From positions 1,921,501-1,985,500 of the forward strand of contig CP107216.1 of assembly GCA_025757645.1 (NCBI GenBank): 64,000 nucleotides of DNA. Direction: 5' to 3'. The DNA comes from Clostridiales bacterium (GTDB taxonomy: Bacteria; Bacillota; Clostridia; Oscillospirales; Oscillospiraceae). The notes beneath the pieces were generated by a model. That model had not been told where the DNA came from. It was given only the letters and a program-made list of their open reading frames with translations, and did no database searches. Position 1 is the first letter of the stretch. Every line of letters starts with the position of its first letter. The position numbers and the translations under genes were made by a program. Below, piece by piece: positions 16,779-25,396 of this stretch.

Positions 16779-19270
16779 GCGAATATCACTCCTTTCCGCT
16801 GGGCGAACTGATTCGCCGTTTCCATGACTTCGGAGGTGAGCTGACGGATATCCTCACTGTTGTAATTGTTGAAGTTCGTAATGTTCAGGGCAACGGTGAA
16901 AGTGGATGCCGCCTTGCCGACCACACCGTCCACGGCAGAGCGGATCGAGCCGTTCACGTCAAAGTCGGTGGGCAGAGCCGTCTGCATATCGTGAGCAAGG
17001 TCGCCCATGACGCCGTTGATGTCCTCCGCCATTCCTTCTGCGGCTTTGACCGCTTCATCGCCGTTATCTTCAATGGATCCGGACAAGCCTTTGACCAGCA
17101 TTTCACCGACCCATGCCATTTCCTTTGAGGGCGAATGGATACCGAAGAAATCGCAGATACCGTCCCAGATGGAGGAAATCCACCCGGACACCTTGTCCCA
17201 CAGCCACGAGGTAAGCTGGGTAATACCGCTCCACAGTCCCTTGACGATGTTGCCGCCGATTTCTACGATTTTATACATCAGAGAGCCGAAGGCTTTCACG
17301 ATGCCCGCAATAATCTGCGGCACGGCCTTGACGATCTCCACGATGATGGTGGGCAGGTTTTCAATCAGCGCAACGAACAACTGCACACCTGCCATGATGA
17401 TTTTATCGATGTTTCCGACCAGAGCATTGACAATGCCGGAGATGATTTGCGGAATCGCCTGCACGATGGTCGTGATGATCTGCGGCAGGGCTTGAATGAG
17501 AGAAATCAGCAGGTCGATGCCTGCCTGAATAATGAGCGGTATCGCATTCAGCACAGCATTGATAATGCCGTCAATGATTTTCGGGATAGCTTCCACGATT
17601 GCCGTGATGATCTCCGGCAATGCAGTCACCAGCGAGGTCAGAAGCTGAATGCCTGTTTCGATAATCTGAGGAATCGAATCCAGTAAGAAGGTAATGATAC
17701 CGTTGATGATCTCCGGCAGAGCGGCGATCAACACGGGGATTGCGTCAAGAAGTCCTTGCGCCAGTCCCGTGATAAGTTGTAAGGCTGCGTCAAGGAGCAT
17801 CGGCAGGCTGTCCACCAGCCCTTGCACAATGGTGACGATAGCCTGCACCGCTGCCGGGATGAGCGTGGGCAATGCATCCGCAATTCCTGTCACCAGCGTG
17901 GACACCAACTGAACTGCCGCATCAATGAGCAGGGGCAGATTCTCAATTAGCGTGTTCACGATGGTCATAAGTGCGGACACCGCCGCCGGGATAAGCTGCG
18001 GAAGCAGGGACAGAAGCGTTTCCAGCACCTGCGAGAAGAGTTCGGTGACTGCTTCCAGCAGTGTGGGCAGCAGTTCACCCACAGCCGTCAGCAGAGCGTC
18101 CAGCGCTGTGGGCAGAGCCGCCACGATGTTCTCAATAACCGGGGTGATGTTCGCCACCACGGTCTTGAAGGCATCCACCATGTTGTTGCACAGCAGCTCC
18201 ATGTCAGCGTCCGCATCACCAAAGCCTACGATGAGGTTCGACACGGCGGATTTCAGCGCATTGACAGAGCCGGAAATAGTGGCTTCCGCTTCCTTGGCGG
18301 TCGTTCCTGCAATGTCCATGCTCTCCTGCATGACATGGATGGCTTCCACCACATCTGCGTAGGAGGAGATGTCGTACTTGACACCGGATATCTTCTCCGC
18401 ATCGGTGAGCAGTCGCTCCATTTCCTGCTTCGTGCCGCCGTAGCCCAGTTTGAGGTTGTCGAGCATCGTGTAGTTCTGCTTGGCAAAACCCTGATAGGCA
18501 TTCTGAATGGAGGACATATCCGTGCCCATCTTGTTGGCGTTATCGGACATATCCGTGATTGCCATATCCGCATACTTTGCGGCTTTTTCGGTATCGCCGC
18601 TGAGAGACTGGATCAGGCTTGCGGAGAAGCCCGTGACCGTCTCCATGTACTCGTTGGCAGAAAGCCCTGCCGTTTTGTATGCGTTGGCGGCATACCGCTG
18701 GATCTCCTGCGAGGAGTCCTTGAACAAGGTATCCACACCGCCGACCAACTGCTCGTAGTCTGCATAGGCGGCGATGACCTCTTTGCCGAGCTTCACGGCG
18801 GCGGCACCTGCGGCAACGGCCACTGCGCCGAGCGCCACACCTACGGTTTTGAGAACTTTGCCGAAGCCTTCAAACTTACTGCCGGATTCCTCTGCGGCTT
18901 TGCCGCCCTCCTTGATGGCTTTCTCGTTCTCGTCCAGCTCACGGTTCATATCGTTGAGGGCGGCTTCGGCATTGTTGAGTTGGATCTGCCAGTTCTGGGT
19001 GCGGCGGTTGTTCTCTCCAAAGGAGGTGGCGGCATTCTGCAGAGCCTTGCGAAGAGTTTCGATTTTTGTAGTCTGCTCATCGATCTCTTTTCGCAGCACC
19101 TTATTCCGTGCGGCGAGAGCCTCCACGGATTTGTCATTTTTATCGAACTGAGAGGTGGCGAGTTTCATTTCGGAGCCGAGCACCTTGAAGGACTGGTTGA
19201 TGTCCGCCAGCGCTTTTTTGAATTCCTTTTCGCCCTCAAGACCGATCTTCAGTCCGAAACTGTCTGCCAT
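16775..19270 (-). CDS. Tail tape measure protein
   Basis: An 831-residue tape measure. Residues 1-130 are coiled coil, 140-165 a hydrophobic AVAVAAGAAAVKLGKEV segment, and 180-350 a tape-measure core domain (NEYMETVTGFSASLIQSL). From about 370 to 690 there is a highly repetitive hydrophobic region built of units of roughly 38-40 residues of the form LPxLIxAxVxLIxxLVxAL. The C-terminal part has GIHSPSKEMAWVGEMLVKGL, typical of the family. By the usual rule of about 1.5 angstrom per residue the tail would be near 125 nm. Confidence 0.95.
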   Translation of the reverse strand: MADSFGLKIGLEGEKEFKKALADINQSFKVLGSEMKLATSQFDKNDKSVEALAARNKVLRKEIDEQTTKIETLRKALQNAATSFGENNRRTQNWQIQLNNAEAALNDMNRELDENEKAIKEGGKAAEESGSKFEGFGKVLKTVGVALGAVAVAAGAAAVKLGKEVIAAYADYEQLVGGVDTLFKDSSQEIQRYAANAYKTAGLSANEYMETVTGFSASLIQSLSGDTEKAAKYADMAITDMSDNANKMGTDMSSIQNAYQGFAKQNYTMLDNLKLGYGGTKQEMERLLTDAEKISGVKYDISSYADVVEAIHVMQESMDIAGTTAKEAEATISGSVNALKSAVSNLIVGFGDADADMELLCNNMVDAFKTVVANITPVIENIVAALPTALDALLTAVGELLPTLLEAVTELFSQVLETLLSLLPQLIPAAVSALMTIVNTLIENLPLLIDAAVQLVSTLVTGIADALPTLIPAAVQAIVTIVQGLVDSLPMLLDAALQLITGLAQGLLDAIPVLIAALPEIINGIITFLLDSIPQIIETGIQLLTSLVTALPEIITAIVEAIPKIIDGIINAVLNAIPLIIQAGIDLLISLIQALPQIITTIVQAIPQIISGIVNALVGNIDKIIMAGVQLFVALIENLPTIIVEIVKAVPQIIAGIVKAFGSLMYKIVEIGGNIVKGLWSGITQLTSWLWDKVSGWISSIWDGICDFFGIHSPSKEMAWVGEMLVKGLSGSIEDNGDEAVKAAEGMAEDINGVMGDLAHDMQTALPTDFDVNGSIRSAVDGVVGKAASTFTVALNITNFNNYNSEDIRQLTSEVMETANQFAQRKGVIFA

Positions 19271-19326
19271 GTACCGTCACCTCCTTGTGGATGGCATGAA
19301 AAAAGCACCCTCTCACCGAGAAGTTG

Positions 19327-19346
19327 GGACGACACCGTCCGAAGTT
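19327..19346 (+). repeat. Left flanking repeat of the ATPase cassette
   Basis: A 20-bp sequence of the form GGACG-ACAC-CGTCC-GAAGTT with an internal dyad. It matches 20720-20739 at 18 of 20 positions in the same orientation. Confidence 0.6.
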
Positions 19347-19373
19347 TTCGATGAAAGCGTGACTGATGGTATG

Positions 19374-19402
19374 AAAAAGGAGTGTCCCCGAAAGGTCACT
19401 CC
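19374..19402 (-). terminator. Terminator of the ATPase cassette
   Basis: On the minus strand GGAGTG-ACC / GG-CACTCC hairpin followed by UUUUU. It would also block read-through of the late tail operon unless antitermination acts. Confidence 0.7.
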
Positions 19403-19425
19403 TCGTAGATATATGAGTTATTTTG

Positions 19426-20700
19426 TCAGAACAATTCTACCCGGCCAAGCAGTAGGTCGATCAGATTGCAGTGGAAGATGCCGTTGTCGTCATAAAAATT
19501 GTGCGGCACATCCATGCGAACGATAATCTTTTTGAAGAAATCCTTGGTAAGCATCAGCGATGCCAGCTCGGAGAATTCCTTTTTATCGGTATCCATGCGG
19601 AAAGCGGACTGAATATAGATTTTTTTATCTGCATCGTTTACCACAAAGTCGATCTCTTTCTGAACCTTGCTGTCGCCTGCGCGGTCGCAGACCACACCGA
19701 CATCAACAGAGTACCCGCGCCGCAGAAGTTCGTTGTAGATCATGTTTTCCATGATATGACCGGGATCATACTGGCGGTAATTCAGCCGTGCGTTCCGAAG
19801 CCCGATATCCGTATAGTAGTATTTGTTCGGATACTTGAAATAGGTCTTTCCTTTGACATCGTATCGCTTTGCCATTGAAATGAGGAAAGAGTCGATAACA
19901 TACTGTACATAGTTTGAAACCATCGCGGGATTGATTTTTTCGTTCTTCATGGACGCGATGGCATTTGCAATATTGGTCGGATTCGTCAGCGAACTGATCT
20001 GCGAAGCAAGGAAGTCCAGAATATCATTCAGAACATCCTCGCGCTCGATGCCGTTTCGCTCCACAATATCCTTGACATACAATTCGCTGTAGAGGGAGGT
20101 CAGATAATCCTTCTTATCTTTGTCATCCTCCAGTGCTAAAAGTCTAGGCATACCGCCATAGAGCATATAGGTATCCAGCGCTTTTTGCTCGTCGCCGCCC
20201 ACGGCAGAATAAAACTCCGCAAATGACAAAGGGAACACATGGATCTGTGTAGCACGACCGCGAAACTCTGTTGCGATATCTTTCGACAGCCCTTTGGAGT
20301 TACTGCCGGTGACATAAACATCAAGGTTTTTATATGCCTTGAGTTCGTTCAGCATATCGTAGATGGTAACCTCGATGCCGCCGTTTTCCTTGTCCACTAC
20401 TTTCGTGGTGAACTGCACCTCATCAATGAACAGATAGAATTTTTCATCCTTCCTGTCCCGGACGGTGCTTTCTACATATTCGCACAGAGTGATCGGATTT
20501 CTGAACTTATAGTACCGCCGCTGATCCAGTTCGATTTTCAAAATATGATCTTCCGAAACGTTCTGCGAAAGAAGATACTCGAAAAACAGATCGAAAAGCA
20601 GTACGGACTTGCCGCATCTGCGTATGCCTGTGATGACCTTTATCTCGCCGTTCCACATACTGTGGATCAGTCGGTTCATATAGGAATCTCGTTTAACCAT
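19426..20700 (-). CDS. AAA ATPase with DUF4143-type C-terminal domain, inserted in the tail operon
   Basis: A 424-residue ATPase. Walker A is GIRRCGKSVLL, Walker B is FYLFIDEVQF, and the sensor region is DVYVTGSNSKGLSKDI. The C-terminal part (GHIMENMIYNELLRRGY, KEIDFVVND) is a DUF4143/restriction-endonuclease-like fold with E and D-x-x-V positions. Such proteins are common and mostly uncharacterised in Firmicutes. The ATG at 20700, six bases after GAGGTG, is better than the GTG at 20709. The gene lies between the tail assembly chaperone and tape measure genes, which are normally adjacent. It has its own promoter and terminator and is flanked by near-identical 20-bp repeats, so it is a cargo cassette, not a tail gene. 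Confidence 0.85.
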   Translation of the reverse strand: MVKRDSYMNRLIHSMWNGEIKVITGIRRCGKSVLLFDLFFEYLLSQNVSEDHILKIELDQRRYYKFRNPITLCEYVESTVRDRKDEKFYLFIDEVQFTTKVVDKENGGIEVTIYDMLNELKAYKNLDVYVTGSNSKGLSKDIATEFRGRATQIHVFPLSFAEFYSAVGGDEQKALDTYMLYGGMPRLLALEDDKDKKDYLTSLYSELYVKDIVERNGIEREDVLNDILDFLASQISSLTNPTNIANAIASMKNEKINPAMVSNYVQYVIDSFLISMAKRYDVKGKTYFKYPNKYYYTDIGLRNARLNYRQYDPGHIMENMIYNELLRRGYSVDVGVVCDRAGDSKVQKEIDFVVNDADKKIYIQSAFRMDTDKKEFSELASLMLTKDFFKKIIVRMDVPHNFYDDNGIFHCNLIDLLLGRVELF

Positions 20701-20719
20701 GCATTTCACCTCGTACTTA

Positions 20720-20739
20720 GGACGAAACCGTCCGAACTT
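20720..20739 (+). repeat. Right flanking repeat of the ATPase cassette / possible operator
   Basis: GGACG-AAAC-CGTCC dyad plus GAACTT, 18/20 identical to 19327-19346. It falls just downstream of the -10 box at 20748-20753, where a repressor would block transcription. Confidence 0.6.
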
Positions 20740-20747
20740 CTATGTGT

Positions 20748-20776
20748 AGTATACCACGATTTTTGAAAAATATCAA
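20748..20776 (-). promoter_or_regulatory. Promoter of the ATPase cassette
   Basis: On the minus strand TTGATA, a 17-bp spacer and TATACT. It would let the gene be expressed in the lysogen independently of the late operon. Confidence 0.8.
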
Positions 20777-20850
20777 GGCTATACGAAAAAGTTCACAAAG
20801 AAGTTGTGACGGAAACGGACTAAGTTCGAGGTGAAGCTGCCCGATATGGG

Positions 20851-21428
20851 TCAAATGCCGTCCGGGATAATATCGTCGATGTAATGCTCTCGTGCCGGGG
20901 AGGCCTGCCCGTTATACTGCTTGTGGCACTCCCATAAGTCCAGCAGCAGACCAAACGGCATCAGCCACACCTCATCCTGGCTGAGATGCAGGTGGGCAAG
21001 GCCGTAATAAAGAAGCTGGGTAAACAGCTCCGCATCGGAGACCGTTACCCGACTTGCGCGTTTTTTGCGTCTTTCTCGCTTTCCACATTCCGCTTGGTGC
21101 CCTTGTAGAGCGCCTCCGTAATGGCGGTTTTGTATCCGGCGAGGTCGAGGGGCGTGGTCAGAAGCTCCACCACATCCTCCGTGAGCAGCTCCTTGGGATG
21201 CTCTTTATCCTTGAGGTTGTGAATGAGGATGCTCTGATTTGCCAGAAGCGTGATGAGCCACACGATCTCTCCGATGGCCATTTCAAAGTTCTCGGACTTC
21301 ATCAGCTTCTCGCCGAGGTTTTCCAGCCCGCCATAGCGACCGGCGATCTCCTTGGTGGCTTTGGTTGTGAGGAGCAGCGTGTACTCCTCGTCACCGATGT
21401 TGATAACTGCGGTTCTTTCGTTATCCAT
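20851..21428 (-). CDS. Tail assembly chaperone GT, made by programmed -1 frameshift
   Basis: The zero frame (21045-21428) encodes a 127-residue G-like protein starting MDNERTAVINIGDEEYTLLL and ending KDAKNAQVG. Near its end a heptanucleotide A-AAA-AAC lies at 21060-21066 in the correct X-XXY-YYZ phase. Slipping back one base opens a second frame of about 70 codons, beginning RVTVSDAELFTQLLYYGLAH and running to a TGA at 20851. The extension contains LHLSQDEVWLMPFGLLLDLW, the usual look of the T part. This G/GT pair upstream of the tape measure is a conserved siphophage design; both products act as tape measure chaperones during tail assembly. The ATPase cassette now separates this gene from its tape measure partner. 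Confidence 0.85.
21060..21066 (-). promoter_or_regulatory. -1 ribosomal frameshift site (A-AAA-AAC)
   Basis: Slippery heptamer in codons GCA-AAA-AAC of the G frame, 13 bases before the zero-frame stop region. It is read on the minus strand. Confidence 0.82.
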
Positions 21429-21443
21429 TGTGCGTTACCTCCG

Positions 21444-22040
21444 TTAACCTTGTTTTTCGGGTGTCGTGGTATAGGTCGGCTCATAGACTTCCTTATACCA
21501 GTTCGTGATAGTCGCAGCGGTCACATCGCCCTCCAGTGCCTCCGCTTTCCACGGGTGCTTGCCGCCTGCGTCTGCCTTGTTGCGGCGCAGAATGGTGCCT
21601 TCAATGGTCGGCGTGGAGAAGGTAATGCTGTCGCCCTTGGTGGCAAGGTTCGTCGCCGGAATACCGAATTTCACGCGGTACAGCCAGTAATACTTGTACT
21701 TGCCGTTGGACTTCTTGGCGCGGAAGCCCACCGCCACAGGGTCGCCGCCGTCCTCGGATGCGGAAATCAGCACCTTGTTTTTGTCGATGGTTGCACCCGT
21801 GAGGTCGGATGCCGCCGTAGAGCCGATATCGTCAATGCCGAGGGAGAGCGTGCCGGATTTGAATTCCTTTACGATCTCCGAAGCACCGTCGTCGGCGTAT
21901 AGAGTTGCCTCTGCCAGTTCCACCGAAAGGTCAGCGGAGATGGCTTTGGCAAGCTGGGACGGCGTACCGTAGGTTTCCTCACCGGCGTCGTTTTCGGTGA
22001 TTTTTGCGTAATACAGTCTGTCAAGACCGATAGTCGCCAT
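21444..22040 (-). CDS. Major tail protein (phi13 family)
   Basis: A 198-residue tail tube subunit. The start MATIGLDRLYYAKITEND and the middle LYRVKFGIPATNLATKGDSI, ending in TFSTPTIEGT, are the pattern of the phi13-type major tail protein. It polymerises on the tape measure to form the tube. It lies between the tail terminator-like protein and the chaperone gene, as expected. Confidence 0.9.
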   Translation of the reverse strand: MATIGLDRLYYAKITENDAGEETYGTPSQLAKAISADLSVELAEATLYADDGASEIVKEFKSGTLSLGIDDIGSTAASDLTGATIDKNKVLISASEDGGDPVAVGFRAKKSNGKYKYYWLYRVKFGIPATNLATKGDSITFSTPTIEGTILRRNKADAGGKHPWKAEALEGDVTAATITNWYKEVYEPTYTTTPEKQG

Positions 22041-22043
22041 AAC

Positions 22044-22385
22044 TTATTCCTCCAGTTCGTAGATTTGCGCCACGTCAATGGCGTAGTGATGATAGCCGGT
22101 CTCGGTCTCAAAGCCGATGTACCGGCGGTCGGTAATATAAAAGTTCGCGCCCAGTAAGGCACGGACGAGTGTATTTTTCAGTTTGGTGTAGCTGCCCTTT
22201 GTGAAGAGGGACAGCCGTGCCTCCTGCGTTTCGCAGCCGGGAGCGTTGTCGGCGTGAAGCTCGAAGTTGTCCGACAGCGGCGTGATGACCAGATATGTGT
22301 CCAGTGCTTTGCCGGAGAACACACCCGTTTCAACGGGAGCCCCACAACTTTTTGCGATGGTTTGTAAATCGGATAGCAGGCTCAC
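22044..22385 (-). CDS. Tail terminator-like / neck protein
   Basis: A 113-residue protein in the fixed position between the HK97 gp10-like protein and the major tail protein. It begins MSLLSDLQTIAKSCGAPVET. The middle (DTYLVITPLSDNFELHADN) and the YHHYAIDVAQIYEL end fit the alpha/beta fold of tail terminators (gpU/Gp17-like). The assignment rests mostly on order and size. The start overlaps the previous stop (ATGA). Confidence 0.75.
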   Translation of the reverse strand: MSLLSDLQTIAKSCGAPVETGVFSGKALDTYLVITPLSDNFELHADNAPGCETQEARLSLFTKGSYTKLKNTLVRALLGANFYITDRRYIGFETETGYHHYAIDVAQIYELEE

Positions 22386-22813
22386 AGCTTTTCCACCTCC
22401 TCATCCAGTGCCTTGGTCATGGCATCGATGCATTCCTGCCGGGACGCCGTTTTCGCAGGTTTCAGAAACGGTTTTGCAGGCTGACCGTGCTTGCCGTATT
22501 CGAGAATGTTGGCAAGTTTGGCGTTGCTGCCGCCGTCCGAGCGGGGTTCTGCGAAGCCGACCTTGATGTCGTGGTTACCGTCCCGGTTCAGCTTGGAGGG
22601 AGAAAGGCCGAGTGCGCCCTCCAGTTCGCCCGTGGTGCGGGATTTGAACTTTGTCCCTCTGCCGATAACGGATGAGAGATTGCTTTTGACCTTCTTCAGC
22701 ACGACTTCGCCACCGGCCTGCAGGATGGTATCTGCCACACTGTCAAAGTTGCTGCCGAGCTTGGAGATCTTCAGGAGAAAATCCTCCGGCATTTTCATTT
22801 CAGCTTTTGCCAA
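22382..22813 (-). CDS. HK97 gp10-like head-tail protein
   Basis: A 143-residue protein of the HK97 gp10 family. The C-terminal ILEYGKHGQPAKPFLKPA stretch (normally 'E-x-G-x3-x-P-A-P-F-l') is the family signature. The GTG at 22825 lies too close to the AAGGAG site. The TTG at 22813 gives normal spacing and makes the protein start MAKAEMKMPEDF, so I chose it. It functions at the neck, between the connector and the tail. Confidence 0.85.
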   Translation of the reverse strand: MAKAEMKMPEDFLLKISKLGSNFDSVADTILQAGGEVVLKKVKSNLSSVIGRGTKFKSRTTGELEGALGLSPSKLNRDGNHDIKVGFAEPRSDGGSNAKLANILEYGKHGQPAKPFLKPAKTASRQECIDAMTKALDEEVEKL

Positions 22814-23141
22814 TGGTGGGTTCACTCCTTTTCGCTAAAACCTCGATGTACATCCCACGGCCTTTGACATTCTCTACGGACACAATGTCGTAGCGGCAGT
22901 CATCGCAGATGAGAAAATGGTCGGTAGTGACCGTCAGCCCAGGAATACACCGAAAGCGGAACAGGTCGGTCGCTTCGCTGAATGCAGCGAGGTTCGCCCA
23001 ACGCTGACTGCCGTGCCGGCCTTCCCGGTACACACGGACGGAAGCGAGGACTTCATCCTCGGAATGGATGAAGCCCTCGCTGTCCTTGATTTGACGGGTT
23101 TCTACGATGTCGGCAAAGCCGTTCATTTTTCCAAAACTCAT
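22800..23141 (-). CDS. Phage head closure / head-tail adaptor protein
   Basis: A 113-residue small beta protein beginning MSFGKMNGFADIVETRQIKD. The middle contains WANLAAFSEATDLFRFRCIP and ends with YIEVLAKR, the common pattern of SPP1 gp16-like head closure proteins. The ATG at 23141 overlaps the connector stop (ATGA). The longer GTG start at 23150 is possible. Confidence 0.82.
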   Translation of the reverse strand: MSFGKMNGFADIVETRQIKDSEGFIHSEDEVLASVRVYREGRHGSQRWANLAAFSEATDLFRFRCIPGLTVTTDHFLICDDCRYDIVSVENVKGRGMYIEVLAKRSEPTIGKS

Positions 23142-23452
23142 ACCTGCCACCGCCTATCCAAGCGGAGCAGCAGATTGACCGTGTTCCACACCTGCTGTGC
23201 CGCTCCGGTGTTATCCGCAAAGAAGCCGCCCGTGCTGCCGTCCCGGCTTTCATAGAAGTGGGACGACAGCATAATGACGGCTTGCTCTGTGGTGGCTGGC
23301 ATGGGATTCTCCTTATAGAACCCCTCCGGGATGTGCTGGTAGCTTTCGGCGTAAGAAACAGCGGCGGTGATGTAGCTTTTCAGCAAGGCATCATCCGCCG
23401 TGTGTTCCAGGATAAGGTTGGCTTTCACTTTGGAAAGAAGCTCGTCCATCAC
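23138..23452 (-). CDS. Head-tail connector protein (gp6-like)
   Basis: A 104-residue helical protein, MMDELLSKVKANLILEHTAD onward. It carries the LLKSYITAAVSYAESY helix and a late PATTEQAVIMLSSHFYESRD helix, typical of phage QLRG/gp6-like DNA packaging connectors that stack under the portal. It is the first gene after the capsid. Confidence 0.87.
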   Translation of the reverse strand: MMDELLSKVKANLILEHTADDALLKSYITAAVSYAESYQHIPEGFYKENPMPATTEQAVIMLSSHFYESRDGSTGGFFADNTGAAQQVWNTVNLLLRLDRRWQV

Positions 23453-23467
23453 CGCCGCCTCCTCTCA

Positions 23468-24670
23468 TCAGGCAGATGCCATTTTGAGCAGCTTGACTGC
23501 TTCGGGCAACACCAGCTTTCCGTCCACACGCTCCTTTGCGACAAAGCCGACCATGCCATTTCCAGCAAACAGCTCCTTCAGTTCCGCAATAGAACGAGAG
23601 CCACGGTCACCGATGTTGTAGTAACTGAAGTCGCCGAATGCGACTGCGGCCTTGCCGGGAGCAGGGACAGGGAAATACGCAGAGGTGTAAACCTTGTAAC
23701 CCAGCACACGGTCAGGCTCACCCGCCTGCAGAGAGGGCTGCCACAGATACTGACCCGTGCTGTCCTTCAGCTTGCGGAGCTCTGCGACGCAGACATCGTT
23801 GGCAAGGAACACGGCGTTCTTACGGTAGGGACGCTTAAGGGAGTACACCAGATCGATTACCTCGTCGGCTGCCACTTTGCCAGAAGATTTCGTTGTCACC
23901 CCGACCTGTGCGCCGCCGGTTTCGGCGAGAATACCCAGGGGCTGACCGGTGCCGGTGCCGTTGATGAACGCATCCTCCTCGGCATTGGCCAGAGCCTTGC
24001 CGAACTGCTCCAGAATGTAGTTTTCCAGATTGAATGCGTTATCGTAGAGCAGCTCCTCGGTCACCTTTACAGCAACATGGAGCTTGTGGGCATCCAGGAT
24101 GATCTGGTCGAAGGTAGCGTCACCGAAAGTCAGTGCGCCGCCCTCCTCGATCCACGCAGCCGCAGGCTTGGTGGCTGCGATGTTGATTTTGTGCTCACCG
24201 CTGGTGGTGATAGCAGTGCCGAGAGAACGCATAACGTTTTCCTCGTTGAGCACCTGAATGAGACGGCTGTCATACTCATCCGGCACCAGATAGCCGCCAT
24301 TGGCATCGATGCCCTCCTGCAGCACATTACTGATCTGACGGAAGTTGGTACGCAGAGCGTTGAGCATACCGCTGCGGTAGGCATCGGTGGCACGGAAGCT
24401 CTTAGGCTGCTTATCCTCGGTGGTCTTTCCGTTCAGGGGCTTTTCGGTGATGGGCGCAGAAGTGGGCTTGGAAAGCTGAGCCTCCATCGCTGCCATAGCC
24501 TCCATGCGCTCGATTTCAGTGCCGTAGTCCTGAACCTTCTTTTCCATCTGGGCATAGGTCGCAGAATCCTCATCGGAAAGCAGACCGTCCTTGTCACGCT
24601 TGGTCTCCACAAATGCCTTTGCAGCGTTCCAAGCCTGGTTGCGCTTTTCACGCAGTTCATTGATTGTCAT
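23468..24670 (-). CDS. Major capsid protein (HK97 fold)
   Basis: A 400-residue capsid precursor. Residues 1-110 are a coiled-coil delta/scaffold domain (MTINELREKRNQAWNAAKAF, MEKKVQDYGTEIERMEAM) that the neighbouring ClpP-type protease would remove. The HK97 core follows, with LQEGIDANGGYLVPDEYDSR, INGTGTGQPLGIL and the E-loop/P-domain motifs up to VAFGDFSYYNIGDRGSRS. Length and order are standard. Confidence 0.95.
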   Translation of the reverse strand: MTINELREKRNQAWNAAKAFVETKRDKDGLLSDEDSATYAQMEKKVQDYGTEIERMEAMAAMEAQLSKPTSAPITEKPLNGKTTEDKQPKSFRATDAYRSGMLNALRTNFRQISNVLQEGIDANGGYLVPDEYDSRLIQVLNEENVMRSLGTAITTSGEHKINIAATKPAAAWIEEGGALTFGDATFDQIILDAHKLHVAVKVTEELLYDNAFNLENYILEQFGKALANAEEDAFINGTGTGQPLGILAETGGAQVGVTTKSSGKVAADEVIDLVYSLKRPYRKNAVFLANDVCVAELRKLKDSTGQYLWQPSLQAGEPDRVLGYKVYTSAYFPVPAPGKAAVAFGDFSYYNIGDRGSRSIAELKELFAGNGMVGFVAKERVDGKLVLPEAVKLLKMASA

Positions 24671-24676
24671 ATTGCA

Positions 24677-25396
24677 TTACCTCCAGTTTTTAATAAGGTT
24701 GAGCCGTTCCATCAAATCGGTGGCTTTTTGTGTACGGTTGGGTTTGGGTTCAATGGCGCACTTTGCGGCGATCTTCTCCATGAGGGAGTTCACCACGTTT
24801 GCCTTGGAATACAGCATGGAAACGGTGGGTGCGGCTATGTCCTCAGTCTCATCGGCGCGGCTCATGATCCCGTCCGCAAAGCCGAGTTCCACAGCCTTGT
24901 TTGCGTCCATCCAAGTTTCGGCATCCATGAGGTGCGAGAGCTTGGCACGGGAAAGCCCCGTCTTGATTTCATAGGCGTTTATAATAGAATCCTTAACACT
25001 TGAGAGCATCTCGATAGCTTTCTGCATTTCCTCCGAATTGCCGAATGCCGCCGTCATGGGGTTGTGGATCATGAGCATGGACACCGGGGACACCAGCACC
25101 TTCGTGCCTGCCATAGCGATGACGGACGCTGCGGATGCCGCAATGCCATCGATTTTCACGGTCACATCGCCCTTATAATCCATGAGCATATTGTAGATTT
25201 GAGCCGCCGCCACGCAGTCGCCGCCGGGGCTGTTGATCCAGACGGTGATGTTGCCGCTGCCGGACATCAATTCGTCCTTGAAAAGCTGCGGGGTGACATC
25301 ATCGTCAAACCAGCTTTGCTCGGCGATGGTTCCGTTCAGGAACAGCGTCCTTTCCGCTGTCTCCGTCTGGTTCTTCCAATTCCAAAATTTCTTCAT
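24677..25396 (-). CDS. ClpP-type prohead maturation protease
   Basis: A 239-residue serine protease. The oxyanion strand INSPGGDC, nucleophile region DGIAASAASVIAMAG (S in the second 'AAS') and H in SMLMIHNPMT are visible. It cleaves the capsid scaffold domain encoded next door. The ATG at 25396 has an AAGGAGG site; the longer frame starting at 25450 does not. The first 92 bp overlap the end of the portal gene in another frame. Confidence 0.93.
   Translation of the reverse strand: MKKFWNWKNQTETAERTLFLNGTIAEQSWFDDDVTPQLFKDELMSGSGNITVWINSPGGDCVAAAQIYNMLMDYKGDVTVKIDGIAASAASVIAMAGTKVLVSPVSMLMIHNPMTAAFGNSEEMQKAIEMLSSVKDSIINAYEIKTGLSRAKLSHLMDAETWMDANKAVELGFADGIMSRADETEDIAAPTVSMLYSKANVVNSLMEKIAAKCAIEPKPNRTQKATDLMERLNLIKNWR

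Noticed and set aside
23258..25003. 581-codon plus-strand frame opposite capsid and protease genes
   Set aside because: Antisense shadow produced by codon bias of the capsid and protease genes.
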